Positions 11,571 to 23,945 of a stretch of 64,000 nt of DNA are shown one piece after another. The position numbers and the translations under genes were made by a program. The DNA comes from Lelliottia amnigena. GTDB taxonomy: Bacteria; Pseudomonadota; Gammaproteobacteria; Enterobacterales; Enterobacteriaceae. The stretch spans positions 682,001 through 746,000 of the forward strand of contig LR134135.1 in the NCBI GenBank assembly GCA_900635465.1, read 5' to 3'. Numbering within the stretch: the first letter of the stretch is position 1; each line of letters starts with the position of its first letter. The notes below the pieces were generated by a model, which was not told where the DNA came from, did not search any database, and saw only the letters and a list, made by a program, of their open reading frames with translations.

Positions 11571-12646
11571 TTTGGCTGGCCGAACATTTGGTCAAATATT
11601 ACTCAGGCTTTAACGTCTTTTCTTATCTGACGTTTCGCGCCATCGTCAGCCTGCTGACTGCACTGTTCATCTCGTTGTGGATGGGCCCGCGCATGATTGC
11701 CCGTCTGCAAAAACTCTCTTTCGGCCAGGTTGTCCGTAACGACGGCCCAGAATCGCACTTCAGCAAACGCGGTACGCCAACAATGGGCGGGATCATGATC
11801 CTCACCGCGATTGTGGTATCCGTATTGCTGTGGGCTTACCCGTCCAACCCGTACGTCTGGTGTGTACTCACTGTGCTGATTGGTTACGGCATTATTGGTT
11901 TCGTTGATGATTACCGCAAAGTGGTGCGTAAAGACACCAAAGGCCTTATCGCCCGCTGGAAATACTTCTGGATGTCGGTGATTGCGCTGGGCGTGGCGTT
12001 CGCGCTTTATCTGGCGGGTAAAGACACACCGGCAACTGAGCTGGTTGTACCTTTCTTCAAAGACGTGATGCCACAGCTTGGATTGTTCTACATCCTGCTG
12101 GCGTATTTCGTGATTGTGGGCACCGGCAATGCTGTGAACCTGACCGACGGCCTCGACGGTCTGGCGATCATGCCAACCGTCTTTGTCGCAGGTGGCTTTG
12201 CGCTGGTGGCATGGGCAACCGGTAACATGAACTTTGCCAATTACTTACACATTCCTTATCTGCGCCACGCCGGTGAACTGGTGATCGTCTGTACGGCGAT
12301 TGTCGGCGCGGGGCTTGGCTTCCTGTGGTTTAACACCTATCCGGCTCAGGTCTTTATGGGTGACGTCGGTTCGCTGGCGCTAGGCGGCGCGCTGGGCATT
12401 ATTGCCGTGCTGCTGCGTCAGGAGTTCTTGCTGGTGATCATGGGTGGTGTATTTGTTGTTGAAACGCTTTCGGTGATTTTACAGGTCGGTTCCTTCAAGC
12501 TGCGCGGTCAGCGCATCTTCCGTATGGCCCCGATTCATCACCACTATGAACTGAAAGGCTGGCCGGAGCCGCGCGTGATTGTGCGCTTCTGGATTATTTC
12601 ACTGATGCTGGTGCTAATTGGCCTCGCAACACTGAAGGTGCGTTAA
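11564..12646 (+). CDS. mraY: Phospho-MurNAc-pentapeptide transferase MraY
   Basis: Integral membrane enzyme that transfers phospho-MurNAc-pentapeptide to undecaprenyl phosphate to make lipid I. It is 360 aa with about ten hydrophobic helices. Mg-binding D115-D116 are in [18 protein letters not shown] holds further conserved Asp residues, and the C-terminal [13 protein letters not shown] motif is intact. It overlaps murF by 7 bases and lies 2 bases before murD. Confidence 0.97.
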   Translation: MLVWLAEHLVKYYSGFNVFSYLTFRAIVSLLTALFISLWMGPRMIARLQKLSFGQVVRNDGPESHFSKRGTPTMGGIMILTAIVVSVLLWAYPSNPYVWCVLTVLIGYGIIGFVDDYRKVVRKDTKGLIARWKYFWMSVIALGVAFALYLAGKDTPATELVVPFFKDVMPQLGLFYILLAYFVIVGTGNAVNLTDGLDGLAIMPTVFVAGGFALVAWATGNMNFANYLHIPYLRHAGELVIVCTAIVGAGLGFLWFNTYPAQVFMGDVGSLALGGALGIIAVLLRQEFLLVIMGGVFVVETLSVILQVGSFKLRGQRIFRMAPIHHHYELKGWPEPRVIVRFWIISLMLVLIGLATLKVR

Positions 12647-12648
12647 TC

Positions 12649-13965
12649 ATGGCAGATTACCAGGGCAAAAAAGTCGTTATTATCGGGTTAGGCCTGACGG
12701 GGCTTTCCTGCGTGGACTTTTTCCTCGGACGGGGCGTGACGCCGCGTGTGATGGATACGCGTGTTTCACCGCCGGGTCTGGATAAACTTCCGGAAGAGGT
12801 TGAACGCCACCTTGGTGGTCTGAATGATGACTGGCTGCTGGCCGCCGATTTGATTGTGGCAAGCCCAGGGTTTGCTCTGGCGCACCCTTCGTTAAGTGCC
12901 GCAGCCGATGCGGGCGTCGAGATTGTTGGCGATATCGAGTTGTTCTGCCGCGAAGCGCAGGCACCGGTTATCGCTATCACCGGCTCCAACGGCAAAAGCA
13001 CCGTCACCACGCTAGTGGGTGAAATGGCGAAAGCCGCGGGCATGAACGTGGGAGTCGGCGGCAATATCGGTTTACCTGCACTGATGCTGCTGGATCAGGA
13101 ACGTGAATTGTACGTGCTGGAACTCTCTAGCTTCCAGCTGGAGACTACGTCGAGTTTGCGCGCCGTTGCTGCGACGATCCTGAACGTGACCGAAGATCAT
13201 ATGGATCGTTACCCGTTTGGCTTACAGCAATATCGTGCGGCCAAACTGCGCGTCTATGAAAATGCCAAAGTGTGCGTAGTGAATGCCGACGATGCGCTGA
13301 CCATGCCAGTGCGCGGTGCGGACGAGCGCTGCGTGAGTTTTGGCATCAATATGGGTGACTATCACCTGAATCATCAGCAGGGCGAAACCTGGCTGCGTGT
13401 GAAAGGTGAGAAAGTGTTGAACGTGAAAGAGATGAAACTTTCTGGACAACATAACTACACCAATGCGCTGGCGGCGCTGGCGCTGGCAGACGCTGCGGGT
13501 CTACCGCGTGCATCAAGTCTGAAAGCATTGACCACGTTTACTGGCCTGGCGCATCGCTTCCAACTGGCGCTTGAGCATAACGGCGTTCGCTGGATTAACG
13601 ACTCTAAAGCCACTAACGTCGGCAGCACAGAAGCCGCGCTGAACGGATTACGCGTCGATGGCACGTTGTATCTGCTGCTCGGCGGTGACGGTAAATCGGC
13701 GGACTTCTCATCTCTCAAGCCCTATCTGTCAGGCGATAACATCCGCGTATACTGCTTTGGCCGCGACGGTGCTGAACTGGCCGCGTTGCGCCCGGACATC
13801 GCCACACAAACCGAAACTCTGGAACAGGCGATTCGCCTGATTGCACCGAATGTTCAGCCGGGCGATATGGTGCTGCTGTCTCCAGCCTGCGCGAGTCTCG
13901 ATCAGTTTAAGAATTTCGAACAGCGTGGCGATCTCTTCGCCCGCCTGGCGAAGGAGTTAGGCTGA
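12649..13965 (+). CDS. murD: UDP-MurNAc-L-alanine:D-glutamate ligase MurD
   Basis: Mur ligase that adds D-glutamate to UDP-MurNAc-L-Ala. It is 438 aa, the E. coli length. An N-terminal Rossmann-like domain ([10 protein letters not shown]) precedes the ATP-binding loop TGSNGKST at residues 111-118, and the C-terminal domain contains [11 protein letters not shown]. The stop shares its final base with the ftsW start (TGATG). Confidence 0.97.
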   Translation: MADYQGKKVVIIGLGLTGLSCVDFFLGRGVTPRVMDTRVSPPGLDKLPEEVERHLGGLNDDWLLAADLIVASPGFALAHPSLSAAADAGVEIVGDIELFCREAQAPVIAITGSNGKSTVTTLVGEMAKAAGMNVGVGGNIGLPALMLLDQERELYVLELSSFQLETTSSLRAVAATILNVTEDHMDRYPFGLQQYRAAKLRVYENAKVCVVNADDALTMPVRGADERCVSFGINMGDYHLNHQQGETWLRVKGEKVLNVKEMKLSGQHNYTNALAALALADAAGLPRASSLKALTTFTGLAHRFQLALEHNGVRWINDSKATNVGSTEAALNGLRVDGTLYLLLGGDGKSADFSSLKPYLSGDNIRVYCFGRDGAELAALRPDIATQTETLEQAIRLIAPNVQPGDMVLLSPACASLDQFKNFEQRGDLFARLAKELG

Positions 13966-15210
13966 TGCGTTTATCTCTCCCTCGCCTGAAAATACCGCGC
14001 CTGCCTGGATTTGGGATCCTGGCGTGGCTCTTTGCGGCATTGAAGGGCTGGGTGATGGCCTCCCGGGATAAAGATTCCGATAGCCTGATTATGTATGACC
14101 GTATGCTGCTCTGGCTGACGCTGGGGCTGGCTGCGATCGGTTTTATCATGGTGACATCCGCCTCCATGCCGGTTGGACAGCGCCTGGCAAACGATCCCTT
14201 CCTGTTCGCTAAACGTGATGGTTTGTACATTATTCTGGCGTTCTGCCTGGCGTTGATCACGCTGCGTTTGCCAATGGAATTTTGGCAGCGCCACAGCACC
14301 GCCATGCTGATCGCCTCGATTATTATGCTGCTGATCGTGCTGGTGGTGGGGAGTTCGGTCAACGGTGCTTCGCGCTGGATTGCCTTTGGCCCGCTGCGTA
14401 TTCAGCCTGCTGAATTTACCAAGCTGTCGCTGTTCTGCTATCTCGCAAACTACCTTGTGCGCAAGGTTGATGAGGTGCGTAACAACCTGCGCGGCTTCTT
14501 AAAGCCGATGGGTGTGATTCTGGTACTGGCGATTTTACTGCTGGCGCAGCCGGATCTCGGTACGGTCGTAGTGTTGTTCGTCACGACCCTGGCGATGCTC
14601 TTCCTGGCGGGTGCAAAACTGTGGCAGTTTATCGCCATCATCGGCATGGGGATTTCGGCGGTCGTACTGCTGATCCTCGCCGAACCGTATCGTATCCGCC
14701 GCGTGACCTCTTTCTGGAACCCGTGGGAAGATCCGTTTGGCAGTGGCTACCAGCTGACCCAATCGTTAATGGCCTTTGGCCGTGGCGAAATCTGGGGGCA
14801 GGGTTTAGGTAATTCCGTACAAAAACTGGAGTATCTGCCCGAGGCTCATACCGACTTTATCTTCTCCATCATCGGGGGAGGAACTGGGTTATATCGGTGT
14901 GGTATTGGCACTTTTAATGGTATTCTTCGTCGCTTTCCGCGCCATGTCGATTGGCCGAAAAGCGCTGGAAATCGATCATCGCTTCTCCGGTTTCCTGGCC
15001 TGCTCAATTGGTATCTGGTTTAGCTTCCAGGCATTGGTCAACGTTGGCGCGGCAGCCGGTATGCTGCCGACTAAGGGCCTGACGTTGCCGTTGATCAGCT
15101 ACGGTGGTTCGAGCCTGTTGATTATGTCGACCGCCATTATGTTTTTATTGCGCATAGATTATGAGACGCGCCTGGAAAAAGCCCAGGCGTTTACACGAGG
15201 TTCACGATGA
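13965..15210 (+). CDS. ftsW: Septal peptidoglycan polymerase FtsW, with one apparent frameshift
   Basis: SEDS-family glycosyltransferase that polymerises septal peptidoglycan with FtsI. As written the frame breaks after DFIFSIIG: the G-run at 14874-14878 has five Gs where the family sequence (IIGEELGYVGVV) needs four. With one G removed the gene reads through to 15210 and gives 414 aa, exactly E. coli FtsW, with about ten membrane helices and the conserved EAHTDFIF segment. ftsW is essential, so a homopolymer sequencing error is much more likely than a real mutation. It overlaps murG by 4 bases. Confidence 0.93.
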
Positions 15211-16272
15211 ATCAACCGAAGCGGTTAATGGTGATGGCGGGCGGTACTGGCGGACATGTGTTCCCGGGACTGGCGGTCGCGCACCATTTAATGGATCAGG
15301 GCTGGCAAGTGCGCTGGCTAGGAACCGCCGATCGTATGGAAGCGGATCTGGTACCAAAACACGGTATTGAGATCGACTTTATCCGCATTTCAGGCCTGCG
15401 CGGCAAAGGCATCAAAGCGATGTTGCTCGCGCCGTTGCGCATTTTTAATGCCTGGCGACAGGCGCGCGCCATCATGAAGCGGTTTAAGCCTGATGCTGTT
15501 TTGGGCATGGGCGGTTATGTCTCAGGTCCTGGCGGGTCTCGCGGCATGGTCGCTGGGTATTCCGGTTATTCTGCATGAGCAAAACGGCATCGCCGGACTG
15601 ACCAACAAATGGCTGGCGAAAATCGCCACCAAAGTGATGCAGGCTTTTCCTGGAGCATTTCCGAATGCGGATGTTGTGGGGAATCCAGTGCGTGTTGACG
15701 TGTTGGCTTTGCCTCTCCCGCAGGAACGTCTTATAGGACGTGACGGCCCGGTTCGCGTGTTGGTTATCGGCGGCTCGCAAGGCGCGCGGGTATTGAACCA
15801 GACGCTTCCGCAGGTGGCTGCAAAGCTGGGTGATGCCGTGACTATCTGGCATCAAAGCGGCAAAGGGGCGCAGCAAACCGTGGAACAGGCTTACGCTGAA
15901 GCGGGTCAACCTCAGCATAAAGTCACTGAATTCATTGATGACATGGCCGCGGCGTATGCCTGGGCGGATGTCGTGGTGTGCCGTTCTGGCGCGCTGACGG
16001 TGAGTGAAATTGCCGCGGCAGGTTTGCCTGCGGTGTTTGTGCCTTTCCAGCACAAGGATCGTCAGCAGTACTGGAATGCGTTACCGCTTGAAAAAGCGGG
16101 CGCCGCCAAAATTTTTGAACAGCCGCAGTTTACCGCAGAAGCGGTCGCCACCACTCTGGCGGGCTGGAATCGAGACACATTGCTGGAAATGGCTGAACGC
16201 GCGCGCGCGGCAGCGATTCCTGATGCGACCGAACGGGTGGCAAATGAAGTGAGCCTGGCAGCAAAGGCTTAA
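15207..16272 (+). CDS. murG: Lipid II synthase MurG, with one apparent frameshift
   Basis: Membrane-associated glycosyltransferase (GT28) that adds GlcNAc to lipid I to form lipid II. As written the frame breaks at the GGG at 15534-15536, where the family sequence [15 protein letters not shown] needs one G fewer. Corrected, the product is 354 aa against 355 in E. coli. The glycine-rich GGTGGH loop (residues 12-17), HEQN, GGSQGA and [11 protein letters not shown] donor-binding motifs are all present across the two frames. The gene is essential, so this is probably a sequencing error. A 58-base gap separates it from murC. Confidence 0.93.
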
Positions 16273-16330
16273 CCCTTGTAGCGCGTTTTGCGTTGCGCGA
16301 ATTTTAAGAAGTATCGATGGCGGTTAGAGA

Positions 16331-17798
16331 ATGAATACACAACAACTGGCGAAACTGCGTTCAATCGTGCCCGAGATGCGTCGCGTCCGGCACATCCACT
16401 TCGTTGGCATTGGCGGCGCAGGTATGGGTGGTATTGCCGAAGTTCTGGCTAACGAAGGCTATCAGATCAGCGGTTCCGATCTGGCACCGAACCCCGTTAC
16501 GCAACAGTTGGCGTCGCTTGGGGCGACAATTTATTTCAACCATCGCCCGGAAAACGTACGTGATGCGAGTGTGGTCGTGGTCTCTAGCGCGATCTCATCT
16601 GATAACCCTGAAATTGTAGCGGCGCATGAAGCGCGCATCCCGGTGATCCGCCGTGCAGAAATGCTGGCAGAACTGATGCGTTTTCGTCACGGAATTGCGG
16701 TTGCGGGTACGCATGGCAAAACGACGACCACGGCGATGGTATCCAGTATTTATGCGGAGGCTGGCCTTGATCCAACTTTCGTCAATGGCGGTCTGGTCAA
16801 AGCGGCAGGCGTGCACGCTCGTTTGGGCCACAGCCGTTATCTGATTGCAGAAGCGGATGAGAGCGATGCGTCGTTCCTGCATCTGCAACCGATGGTGGCG
16901 ATTGTCACCAATATCGAAGCCGACCATATGGACACTTACCAGGGCGACTTTGAAAATTTAAAACAGACATTCATAAACTTTCTGCACAATCTGCCGTTTT
17001 ATGGTCGTGCGGTAATGTGTGTTGACGATCCGGTGATTCGCGAGCTTTTGCCGCGCGTCGGGCGTCAGACAACGACTTATGGTTTCAGTGAAGACGCTGA
17101 CGTACGTGTCGAAAACTACACGCAAACCGGCGCACAAGGGCATTTCACCCTGGCGCGTCAGGATAAAGAATTATTGCATGTGACGCTGAATGCGCCGGGT
17201 CGCCACAATGCGTTGAATGCCGCTGCCGCTGTTGCGGTGGCAACAGAAGAAGGCATTGAAGACGACGATATTTTACGCGCGCTTGAGAGCTTCCAGGGGA
17301 CCGGGCGTCGTTTCGACTTCCTGGGTGAATACCCGCTGGAGCCCGTAAACGGTAAATCCGGCACGGCGATGCTGGTCGATGACTACGGTCACCATCCGAC
17401 GGAAGTGGATGCGACGATCAAGGCAGCCCGTGCGGGCTGGCCGGATAAAAATTTGGTCATGCTTTTCCAGCCGCACCGTTATACCCGTACGCGCGATCTG
17501 TATGACGATTTCGCCAATGTGCTTTGCCAGGTGGACGCTCTACTGATGCTGGATGTCTATCCTGCAGGTGAAGCGCCGATTCCGGGCGCGGATAGCCGGT
17601 CATTGTGCCGCACGATTCGCGGTCGCGGTAAAGTTGACCCGATTTTGGTTTCCGATCCTGCTCAGGCCGCTGAGATGCTGGCGCAGGTATTAACGGGTAA
17701 CGATTTGATTTTGATACAGGGTGCGGGAAATATCGGCAAAATCGCGCGTAACTTATCTGAAATCAAACTGAAGCCGCAAACCTCAGGGGATGAACACC

Positions 17799-17806
<8 letters not shown>
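16331..17806 (+). CDS. murC: UDP-MurNAc:L-alanine ligase MurC
   Basis: First Mur ligase, adding L-alanine to UDP-MurNAc. It is 491 aa, the E. coli length. An N-terminal UDP-binding Rossmann fold ([15 protein letters not shown], about residues 23-37) is followed by the P-loop GTHGKTT at 126-132 and the YGHHPTE motif in the C-terminal half. It overlaps the ddlB start by 8 bases. Confidence 0.97.
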
Positions 17807-18718
<912 letters not shown>

Positions 18719-18719
18719 T

Positions 18720-19568
18720 ATGTCTCAGGCTGCATTGAACACGCGGAACCGTGAACGTGAAGAAGAAGAGGAATATTCTTCTTCAGGGCGGAGTAATGGA
18801 ACGCGTCTTGCAGGGATTATTTTCCTGCTGGGTGTGCTGTGTACCGTGTTTATCAGCGGCTGGATGGTGTTGGGCTGGATGGAAGATGCGCAGCGGTTAC
18901 CTCTGTCAAAACTGGTGGTAACCGGGGAGCGGCATTACACACGCAACGATGATATTCGCCAGTCAATTCTGGCTTTGGGATCGCCTGGGACCTTCATGAC
19001 TCAGGATGTCAATATCATTCAGAGTCAGATTGAACGTCTGCCATGGATAAAACAGGCGAGCGTAAGAAAGCAATGGCCTGATGAATTGAAGATTCATCTG
19101 GTTGAATTTGTGCCGATAGCGCGTTGGAATGATCAGCATATGGTTGACGTAGACGGAAATTCGTTCAGCGTCCCGGCCGATCGTGTTAGCAAGCAAAGTT
19201 TACCGATGCTGTATGGCCCAGAAGGAAGCGAAAACGAAGTCCTACAAGGTTTTCGTGAGATGGGTCAGGTGCTGGCGAAAGACAGATTTACGTTAAAAGA
19301 TGCAGCAATGACCGCTCGTCGCTCGTGGCAACTGACGTTAACGAATGGGATTAAGCTTAATCTTGGTCGCGGTGACACGATGAAGCGTTTGGCGCGTTTT
19401 GTAGAACTTTACCCCGTTTTACAGCAGCAGGCGCAGACAGACGGCAAACGGATAAGCTACGTTGATTTGCGCTACGACTCAGGCGCAGCAGTCGGCTGGG
19501 TGCCGGCTCCGGTTGAGGAACCTAATCAGCAACAGAATCAGGCACAGGTACAGGCAGAACAACAATGA
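18720..19568 (+). CDS. ftsQ: Cell division protein FtsQ
   Basis: Bitopic divisome protein that bridges early cytoplasmic and late periplasmic division proteins through FtsB and FtsL. It is 282 aa against 276 in E. coli. A Glu-rich cytoplasmic tail (EREEEEEY) precedes a membrane helix at about residues 30-51, then a POTRA domain and beta domain. The C-terminus is rich in Gln. The frame is open upstream to 18690 inside ddlB, but ATG 18720 gives the family start [10 protein letters not shown], one base after the ddlB stop. It overlaps ftsA by 4 bases. Confidence 0.95.
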   Translation: MSQAALNTRNREREEEEEYSSSGRSNGTRLAGIIFLLGVLCTVFISGWMVLGWMEDAQRLPLSKLVVTGERHYTRNDDIRQSILALGSPGTFMTQDVNIIQSQIERLPWIKQASVRKQWPDELKIHLVEFVPIARWNDQHMVDVDGNSFSVPADRVSKQSLPMLYGPEGSENEVLQGFREMGQVLAKDRFTLKDAAMTARRSWQLTLTNGIKLNLGRGDTMKRLARFVELYPVLQQQAQTDGKRISYVDLRYDSGAAVGWVPAPVEEPNQQQNQAQVQAEQQ

Positions 19569-20821
19569 TCAAGGCGACGGACAGAAAACTGGTAGTTGGA
19601 CTAGAGATTGGCACCGCGAAGGTTGCCGCTTTAGTAGGGGAAGTTCTGCCCGACGGTATGGTCAATATCATTGGCGTGGGCAGTTGCCCTTCCCGTGGTA
19701 TGGATAAAGGTGGGGTAAACGACCTTGAGTCGGTGGTGAAATGCGTACAGCGTGCTATCGATCAGGCAGAGTTAATGGCAGATTGCCAGATCTCCTCCGT
19801 TTATCTTGCGCTTTCTGGTAAGCATATCAGCTGCCAGAACGAAATTGGGATGGTGCCGATTTCCGAAGAAGAAGTGACGCAAGAAGACGTTGAGAATGTT
19901 GTGCACACGGCAAAGTCGGTGCGCGTGCGCGATGAGCATCGTGTGCTGCATGTGATCCCGCAGGAATATGCGATCGATTATCAAGAGGGTATTAAAAATC
20001 CCGTCGGTCTTTCCGGTGTGCGTATGCAGGCAAAAGTGCATTTGATCACCTGTCACAATGATATGGCGAAAAACATCGTTAAAGCTGTTGAACGTTGTGG
20101 CCTGAAAGTAGACCAACTTATTTTTGCAGGACTGGCAGCCAGTTATTCGGTCCTGACGGAAGATGAACGCGAACTGGGCGTTTGTGTGGTCGATATTGGC
20201 GGTGGAACAATGGATATCGCCGTGTACACTGGTGGTGCCTTGCGTCATACCAAAGTGATCCCGTACGCTGGGAACGTCGTGACAAGTGATATTGCTTACG
20301 CCTTTGGTACGCCACCGAGCGATGCAGAGGCGATCAAAGTCCGTCACGGTTGCGCATTGGGCTCTATCGTGGGCAAAGATGAGAGCGTTGAAGTGCCAAG
20401 CGTGGGCGGGCGTCCGCCGCGTAGTCTGCAACGGCAGACCCTGGCTGAGGTGATTGAGCCGCGTTACACCGAGCTGCTTAACCTCGTCAACGAAGAGATT
20501 TTACAGTTACAAGAACAGCTTCGTCAGCAGGGTGTGAAGCATCATCTTGCGGCGGGGATTGTATTAACCGGCGGCGCAGCGCAAATTGAAGGTCTAGCGG
20601 CCTGCGCGCAGCGGGTGTTCCATACACAAGTTCGTATTGGTGCACCGCTGAATATTACCGGTTTAACGGATTATGCTCAGGAGCCGTATTATTCAACGGC
20701 TGTGGGCCTGCTTCACTACGGGAAAGAGTCCCATTTGAGTGGTGAAGCGGAAGTGGAAAAACGTACCTCAGTCGGGTCGTGGGTCAAACGACTCAATTCC
20801 TGGCTGCGGAAAGAATTTTGA
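19565..20821 (+). CDS. ftsA: Cell division actin-like ATPase FtsA
   Basis: Actin-family protein that tethers FtsZ filaments to the membrane and recruits later divisome proteins. It is 418 aa, two residues shorter than E. coli because of a small gap near EKRTSVGSW. The actin-fold phosphate loops ([14 protein letters not shown] near the N-terminus and [13 protein letters not shown]) and the C-terminal amphipathic membrane-targeting helix ([13 protein letters not shown]) are intact. A 112-base spacer separates it from ftsZ. Confidence 0.97.
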   Translation: MIKATDRKLVVGLEIGTAKVAALVGEVLPDGMVNIIGVGSCPSRGMDKGGVNDLESVVKCVQRAIDQAELMADCQISSVYLALSGKHISCQNEIGMVPISEEEVTQEDVENVVHTAKSVRVRDEHRVLHVIPQEYAIDYQEGIKNPVGLSGVRMQAKVHLITCHNDMAKNIVKAVERCGLKVDQLIFAGLAASYSVLTEDERELGVCVVDIGGGTMDIAVYTGGALRHTKVIPYAGNVVTSDIAYAFGTPPSDAEAIKVRHGCALGSIVGKDESVEVPSVGGRPPRSLQRQTLAEVIEPRYTELLNLVNEEILQLQEQLRQQGVKHHLAAGIVLTGGAAQIEGLAACAQRVFHTQVRIGAPLNITGLTDYAQEPYYSTAVGLLHYGKESHLSGEAEVEKRTSVGSWVKRLNSWLRKEF

Positions 20822-20933
20822 TTTTTTAAAGAGACCGGAGAAAATTAGCGGTCTCAGGCGACAGGCACATACGCGAAGTCCTTCAAAACGTTTTTACAGC
20901 GTGAAGGATGAAGTGTAAAAACGGAGAGAAACC

Positions 20934-22085
20934 ATGTTTGAACCAATGGAATTAACCAACGACGCGGTGATTAAAGTCATCGGCGTCGGTGGCGGCGGCG
21001 GTAACGCTGTTGAGCATATGGTGCGTGAGCGCATTGAAGGCGTTGAATTCTTTGCAGTCAACACCGACGCACAGGCATTACGCAAAACGGCTGTAGGCCA
21101 GACTATTCAGATCGGTGGTGGTATCACCAAAGGTCTGGGCGCTGGCGCTAACCCAGAAGTGGGTCGTAATGCAGCTGAAGAAGACCGAGAAGCACTGCGT
21201 GCTGCGCTTGATGGCGCGGACATGGTGTTTATTGCAGCGGGCATGGGCGGTGGTACCGGTACTGGTGCAGCACCTGTTGTCGCTGAGGTCGCTAAAGATT
21301 TAGGTATTCTGACCGTTGCTGTTGTGACTAAGCCTTTCAATTTTGAAGGCAAGAAGCGCATGGCATTCGCGGAACAGGGTATCACCGAGTTGTCCAAACA
21401 TGTGGACTCTCTGATCACCATTCCAAACGACAAACTGCTGAAAGTCTTGGGTCGCGGCATTTCTCTGCTTGACGCCTTTGGTGCAGCCAATGACGTGCTG
21501 AAAGGCGCAGTCCAGGGTATCGCTGAACTGATTACGCGTCCAGGCCTGATGAACGTTGACTTTGCAGACGTGCGCACCGTGATGTCCGAAATGGGCTACG
21601 CGATGATGGGTTCTGGCGTGGCGAGCGGTGAAGACCGTGCAGAAGAAGCGGCTGAAATGGCCATCTCTTCCCCGCTGCTGGAAGATATCGATTTGTCGGG
21701 TGCGCGTGGCGTTCTGGTCAACATTACCGCTGGCTTTGACCTGCGTCTTGATGAGTTCGAAACGGTGGGTAACACCATCCGTGCGTTCGCGTCAGATAAT
21801 GCGACTGTGGTTATCGGTACTTCCCTTGACCCGGAAATGAACGACGAACTGCGTGTGACTGTTGTTGCAACCGGTATTGGCATGGACAAACGTCCAGAAA
21901 TTACCCTCGTGACGAATAAACAGACTCAGCAGCCTGTCATGGATCGTTACCAGCAGCATGGTATGGCTCCGCTGACTCAAGAGCAGAAACCAGCCGCTAA
22001 AGTGGTTAACGATAATACGCCGCAAACAGCGAAAGAACCGGATTATCTGGATATCCCAGCGTTCCTGCGCAAGCAAGCTGACTAA
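20934..22085 (+). CDS. ftsZ: Cell division GTPase FtsZ
   Basis: Tubulin homologue that forms the Z ring. It is 383 aa, the E. coli length. The tubulin signature GGGTGTG is at residues 105-111. A variable linker (about 317-369) is followed by the C-terminal peptide [14 protein letters not shown], which binds FtsA and ZipA. A good Shine-Dalgarno (GGAGAGAAACC) precedes the ATG. E. coli has additional ftsZ promoters inside ddlB-ftsQ-ftsA; I did not map them here. Confidence 0.98.
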   Translation: MFEPMELTNDAVIKVIGVGGGGGNAVEHMVRERIEGVEFFAVNTDAQALRKTAVGQTIQIGGGITKGLGAGANPEVGRNAAEEDREALRAALDGADMVFIAAGMGGGTGTGAAPVVAEVAKDLGILTVAVVTKPFNFEGKKRMAFAEQGITELSKHVDSLITIPNDKLLKVLGRGISLLDAFGAANDVLKGAVQGIAELITRPGLMNVDFADVRTVMSEMGYAMMGSGVASGEDRAEEAAEMAISSPLLEDIDLSGARGVLVNITAGFDLRLDEFETVGNTIRAFASDNATVVIGTSLDPEMNDELRVTVVATGIGMDKRPEITLVTNKQTQQPVMDRYQQHGMAPLTQEQKPAAKVVNDNTPQTAKEPDYLDIPAFLRKQAD

Positions 22086-22105
22086 GAATTGGCTGGAATT
22101 TGGGG

Positions 22106-22134
22106 ATTTTCGCTCTTTGTGCTAAACTGGCCAT
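22106..22134 (+). promoter_or_regulatory. Possible lpxC promoter
   Basis: TTGGGG and TAAACT are separated by 17 bases in the ftsZ-lpxC spacer, where E. coli also has a promoter for lpxC. The -35 is poor, so this is only a candidate. Coordinates are approximate. Confidence 0.35.
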
Positions 22135-22165
22135 CCGTTAGTGATATACACTCTCGGTTGGATAA

Positions 22166-23104
<939 letters not shown>

Positions 23105-23127
23105 CGGTAAAAGCCGTTTCGTAAAAT

Positions 23128-23176
23128 CGACTGGTTAACCTGGTACTCTCTCCGGCCAGGAAGACCAGTCGTTTTT
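23128..23176 (+). terminator. Terminator after lpxC
   Basis: CGACTGGT (23128-23135) pairs with ACCAGTCG (23164-23171), with an inner CCTGG/CCAGG stem, followed by five Ts. It separates the dcw cluster from secM-secA. Confidence 0.85.
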
Positions 23177-23381
23177 GTTTCTACATTTATTTCGTGATTT
23201 TCCTGCCTGATGTTTACCCTGCCAGAGCACACTATGTTCGTGCGTTCGCTGCATTCTTGACCGTTTTTACCTGCTGTTGTACGTCATTCCTGCTGCTGTG
23301 TTCGAGCTTTAATGGTAATATCTGGACGCTAAAAAAAATTTATGTAAGCCACTCAAGGCTTATCATGCGATGGTGGATTAA

Positions 23382-23885
23382 TTGAGCGGGATTCTAACGC
23401 GCTGGCGACAATTTGGCAGACGTTACTTCTGGCCGCATCTCTTATTAGGGATGGTTGCGGCGGGCTTCGGCTTGCCTGTGCTTAGCGCAAATGCCGAGAC
23501 GTCCACCCCCGCGAAGACCACCACCGCTCGACACGATTTATCCACGCGAGTCAATTTTACAAACCTCGCGCTGCTAGAAGCCTCTCGTCGCCCGAATTTC
23601 ACTGTCGATTACTGGCATCAGCATGCAATCCGTACTGTCATCCGTCATCTCTCTTTTGCGATGGCACCTCAGACATTGCCTGTTGCAGAAGAGTCGCTGC
23701 CTGTACAGGCGCAGCACCTGGCATTACTGGATACGCTAAATGCTTTGCTGACTCAGGAAAGTAAGCCGCCTGTCATTGTCCGTCAGCAGACAAATATCGT
23801 TTTTATCCCCCACGCTGCTTTCTCCGTCTCTGCCTGGATTAGCCAGGTACAGGGCATCCGCGCCGGACCTCAACGCCTCAGCTAA
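23382..23885 (+). CDS. secM: SecA translation regulator SecM
   Basis: Secretion monitor: its own translation stalls inside the ribosome until SecA pulls the nascent chain, which opens the secA ribosome binding site downstream. It is 167 aa against 170 in E. coli, starting at TTG (23382), with a long signal sequence to about residue 37. The arrest element is kept at residues 147-163: F147, W152-I153 and G158-I-R-A-G-P163 are at the E. coli spacing, while intervening residues differ ([17 protein letters not shown]). The region just before it is quite unlike E. coli. A small hairpin (CCC-ATCAT-GGG near 23917-23928) lies between secM and secA. Confidence 0.93.
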   Translation: MSGILTRWRQFGRRYFWPHLLLGMVAAGFGLPVLSANAETSTPAKTTTARHDLSTRVNFTNLALLEASRRPNFTVDYWHQHAIRTVIRHLSFAMAPQTLPVAEESLPVQAQHLALLDTLNALLTQESKPPVIVRQQTNIVFIPHAAFSVSAWISQVQGIRAGPQRLS

Positions 23886-23945
23886 ATTAACCGTTTTTCG
23901 ATACTTTAATTTATCTGCCCATCATGGGGCGTGTGAGAATTTATT

